A stretch of DNA of 22,797 bases, taken from Myxococcales bacterium. Its GTDB lineage: Bacteria; Myxococcota_A; UBA9160; JALSIO01. The position numbers were made by a program, and so were the translations under genes. Numbering within the stretch: the first letter of the stretch is position 1; each line of letters begins with the position of its first letter. This document shows, one piece after another, positions 20,467-22,797 of this stretch. The notes under the pieces are model-generated. The model searched no databases. It saw nothing but the letters and a program-made list of their open reading frames with translations, and had not been told where the DNA came from. The stretch lies in contig JALSIO010000279.1 in assembly GCA_026989995.1 (NCBI GenBank), positions 1 through 22,797 on the forward strand. The letters are read 5' to 3'.

Positions 20467-22797
20467 CTAGGCCTCCTCTCCGCCGGGTGGCAGCGGGATC
20501 CCCCGGATGAGCTGGTAGAGCGCCGGAATCACCACGAGCGCGAGGACCGTGGCCGAGACCAGGCCGCCCACCATGGGGGCGGCGATGCGCCGCATGGTCT
20601 CTGCACCCGTCCCGGCGCCCCACATGATCGGGAGGAGGCCGGCGATGGTGGACACCACGGTCATCATGATCGGACGCACCCGCAGGCCGGCTCCCTCCCG
20701 AACTGCCTCCCTGAGGTCTCGCCGCGTGCGCAGCCGCCCTTCCTGCCTGTACCGGGCCACCGCCTCGTCCAGGAACACGATGAGGATGACACCGAGTTCC
20801 GCCGCCACCCCGGCCAGGGCGATGAAGCCCACGCCGACCGCGACGCTCAGGTCGTAGTCGAGCCACCAGAGCAGCCAGACGCCTCCCACCAGCGCGAGAG
20901 GCAGGGTGAGCATGACGATGATCGTGTCCACGAGGTTGCGGAAGTTCAGGTAGAGGAGGAGGAAGATCAGGCCCAGCGTAATCGGAATCACCACCCGGAG
21001 CCGCTCCCAGGCGCGTTCCATGTATTCGTACTGGCCACTCCACGAAAGCGTGTATCCCGCGGGAAGTTCGAGCACCTGGTCGATGGTCTCCCGGGCCTCG
21101 GCCACCCAGGTCCCCACGTCCACTCCGTCGAGGTCGATGTAGATCCAAGCGTTCAGCCGGGCGTTTTCGCTCTTGATGGAGGGGGGGCCATCGACGAAGC
21201 GCAGCTCGGCGAGCTGGCCCAGCGGCACCTGGGCACCCGTGGGGGTCGGAACCAGAACACGCGCCAGTGCCGCCGGATCGTCGCGAAGCTCCCGGGCGTA
21301 GCGCAGGTTCACCGGATAGCGCTCGAGGCCCTCGACGGTCCATGTGATGTTCATGCCCCCGACGGCGGACTGGATGACGTCCTGGACGTCTGCGACCGTG
21401 AGGCCGTAGCGGGCGATCTCCTCCCGGTCGATCTCGAAATCGAGGTAGCGCCCGCCGACCACCCGCTCCGCGTACACGCTGAGGGTGCCGGGAATCTCCC
21501 GCAGGATCGCCTCCACGCGCTCTCCGATCTCCTGAAGCACCTCGAGATCGGGGCCGGCGATCTTCACGCCCACCGGGGTCTTGATACCCGTGGAGAGCAT
21601 GTCGATCCGCGTCTTGATGGGCATCGTCCAGGCATTGGTCAGGCCCGGCATCTGGACGATGGAGTCGAGTTCCGAGATGAGCTTTTCAGTGGTCATGCCC
21701 GGGCGCCATTCCGATCGGGGCTTCAGGCGGATCGTGGTCTCGATCATCGAGAGGGGCGCCGGGTCCGTGGCCGTTTCCGCCCGGCCGATCTTGCCGAAGA
21801 CCCGCTCCACCTCCGGGACCGTGCGGATCAGGCGGTCGGTCTGCTGGAGGATCTCCCGGGCCTTCGTGATCGAGATTCCGGGGAGCGTGGTGGGCATGTA
21901 CAGGAGGTCTCCCTCATCGAGGGGCGGCATGAACTCGGAGCCGAGCTGCCGGAAGGGGATCCAGGTCGCCGCCAGCAGCGCGACGCCCCCGGCCAGAACC
22001 CACGGTCCGAAGCGAAGCGCGCCCCGAATCACCGGTGCGTAGAGCCAGAGCAGGACGCGATTGATGGGGTTGCGGTGTTCCGGAACGATGCGACCCCGGA
22101 TGAAGAACACCATGAAAAGGGGAACGACCGTGATGGCGAGGAGCGATGCCCCCGCCATGGCGTAGGTCTTCGTGAAGGCGAGCGGGGCGAAGAGACGACC
22201 TTCCTGGGCCTGGAGGCTGAAGACGGGAAGGAAGGAGACGGTGATGATGAGAAGGGAGAAGAACAGCGAAGGGCCGACCTCGGTGGCGGCCTGGATCAGC
22301 ACCTCGGTCCTGGGTCGGCGGCCTCCATCCCGCTCGAGGTGCTTGTGGGCGTTCTCGATCATGACCACGGCCGCGTCCACCATGGCGCCGATGGCGATGG
22401 CGATGCCGCCGAGGGACATGATGTTCGCGTTGATTCCCTGGTGGTACATGATGATCAGCGAAAAGAGGACGCCCAGGGGGAGGGTGAGCACCGCGACGAG
22501 TGCGCTCCGGACGTGGATCAGGAAGACCACGCAGATGAGGGCGACGATACCGATCTCCTCGACGAGCTTCTCGCGGAGATTGGCGACCGCGCGCTCGATC
22601 AGCGCCGAGCGGTCGTAGACGGTCACGATCTCGACGCCTTCCGGGAGGCCCTGGCGCAGCTGGTCGAGCTTCTGCTCGACGTTGCGTATGACCTCGAGCG
22701 CATTGTCGCCGAAGCGCATGACCACGATGCCGGCGGCGACCTCGCCCTCGCCGTCCAGGTCGGTCAGCCCCCGTCGGAGTTCCGGTCCGAGTGCGAC
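20467..22797 (-). CDS. cusA: CusA-like heavy-metal efflux RND permease, 5' end beyond window
   Basis: Inner-membrane proton-driven RND pump of the CusA/CzcA group that exports metal ions through a CusBC-type trimer complex. The visible 776 residues are the C-terminal three quarters of an approximately 1040-aa protein; the start lies past 22797. Seen are GIVVMRFGDNALEVI, the TM4 segment GAMVDAAVVMIENAHKHLER with the proton-relay Asp, GQEGRLFAPLAFTKTYAMAG (as AQEGRLFAPLAF), NEGDLLYMPT-type text, RIDMLSTGIKTPVG, and the C-terminal GFIALAGVAAELGVI and RRIAAPMVGGLVSA. It matches CusA more closely than CzcA. Of CusA's three pore Met residues, the first is kept, but the other two positions read Leu (21400-21402) and Thr (21238-21240). 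The decayed gene lies downstream. Confidence 0.9.
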   Translation of the reverse strand, partial: VALGPELRRGLTDLDGEGEVAAGIVVMRFGDNALEVIRNVEQKLDQLRQGLPEGVEIVTVYDRSALIERAVANLREKLVEEIGIVALICVVFLIHVRSALVAVLTLPLGVLFSLIIMYHQGINANIMSLGGIAIAIGAMVDAAVVMIENAHKHLERDGGRRPRTEVLIQAATEVGPSLFFSLLIITVSFLPVFSLQAQEGRLFAPLAFTKTYAMAGASLLAITVVPLFMVFFIRGRIVPEHRNPINRVLLWLYAPVIRGALRFGPWVLAGGVALLAATWIPFRQLGSEFMPPLDEGDLLYMPTTLPGISITKAREILQQTDRLIRTVPEVERVFGKIGRAETATDPAPLSMIETTIRLKPRSEWRPGMTTEKLISELDSIVQMPGLTNAWTMPIKTRIDMLSTGIKTPVGVKIAGPDLEVLQEIGERVEAILREIPGTLSVYAERVVGGRYLDFEIDREEIARYGLTVADVQDVIQSAVGGMNITWTVEGLERYPVNLRYARELRDDPAALARVLVPTPTGAQVPLGQLAELRFVDGPPSIKSENARLNAWIYIDLDGVDVGTWVAEARETIDQVLELPAGYTLSWSGQYEYMERAWERLRVVIPITLGLIFLLLYLNFRNLVDTIIVMLTLPLALVGGVWLLWWLDYDLSVAVGVGFIALAGVAAELGVILIVFLDEAVARYRQEGRLRTRRDLREAVREGAGLRVRPIMMTVVSTIAGLLPIMWGAGTGAETMRRIAAPMVGGLVSATVLALVVIPALYQLIRGIPLPPGGEEA

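Noticed and set aside
1..22797. CRISPR arrays, tRNA/rRNA genes, insertion sequences, attachment sites
   Set aside because: I looked for regularly spaced repeats, tRNA-like T-loops, transposase motifs and terminal inverted repeats and saw none that I could support.

Overview
The window is about 22.8 kb of very GC-rich bacterial chromosome. It carries 15 intact or edge-truncated protein genes, one decayed gene and no RNA genes that I can see. A PEP-CTERM sorting signal, two penicillin-acylase-family proteins, a candidate selenoprotein, a 7-TM hybrid histidine kinase and a CusA-type pump together suggest a Gram-negative environmental bacterium. A Myxococcota/Deltaproteobacteria-like lineage is my guess, not a demonstrated assignment.

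Layout, left to right. galE (-) and an O6-alkylguanine-DNA alkyltransferase gene (+) are divergent. An NADPH-dependent FMN reductase (-) and a 64-aa membrane protein (+) follow. A penicillin-acylase-family gene and a ketopantoate-reductase-like gene (both -) overlap by 4 bp. A 489-bp intergenic region with a GAGTCG-rich repeat island separates them from a limonene-epoxide-hydrolase-type gene (+), a PEP-CTERM protein (+) and a second, larger acylase (+); the last two also overlap by 4 bp. Next come, on the minus strand, a peroxiredoxin-like gene interrupted by an in-frame TGA, and upstream of it a hybrid histidine kinase. A tight plus-strand operon follows: agarase-like glycoside hydrolase, MOSC (YcbX-like) protein, class-III aminotransferase and APH-fold kinase, with overlaps of 14, 14 and 4 bp. 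The right end holds an M19 dipeptidase (-), a frameshifted gene remnant (-) and the 3' 2.3 kb of a CusA-like heavy-metal RND permease (-) that runs off the edge.

The most interesting item is the peroxiredoxin-like gene at 10825-11397. Its TGA (11266-11268) sits where this family has the first Cys of a CxxC motif, giving HFG-U-PIC. It is followed 21 nt later by a 7-bp stem with a GUC loop, which fits the general description of bacterial SECIS elements. I read it as a selenoprotein. The neighbouring kinase has a receiver domain in which the phospho-acceptor Asp is Asn.

A recurring promoter-like motif, roughly (T)GCTAnnnT, lies upstream of several genes. In two cases (the selenoprotein and the glycoside hydrolase) the predicted start of transcription falls exactly on the start codon, suggesting leaderless mRNAs.
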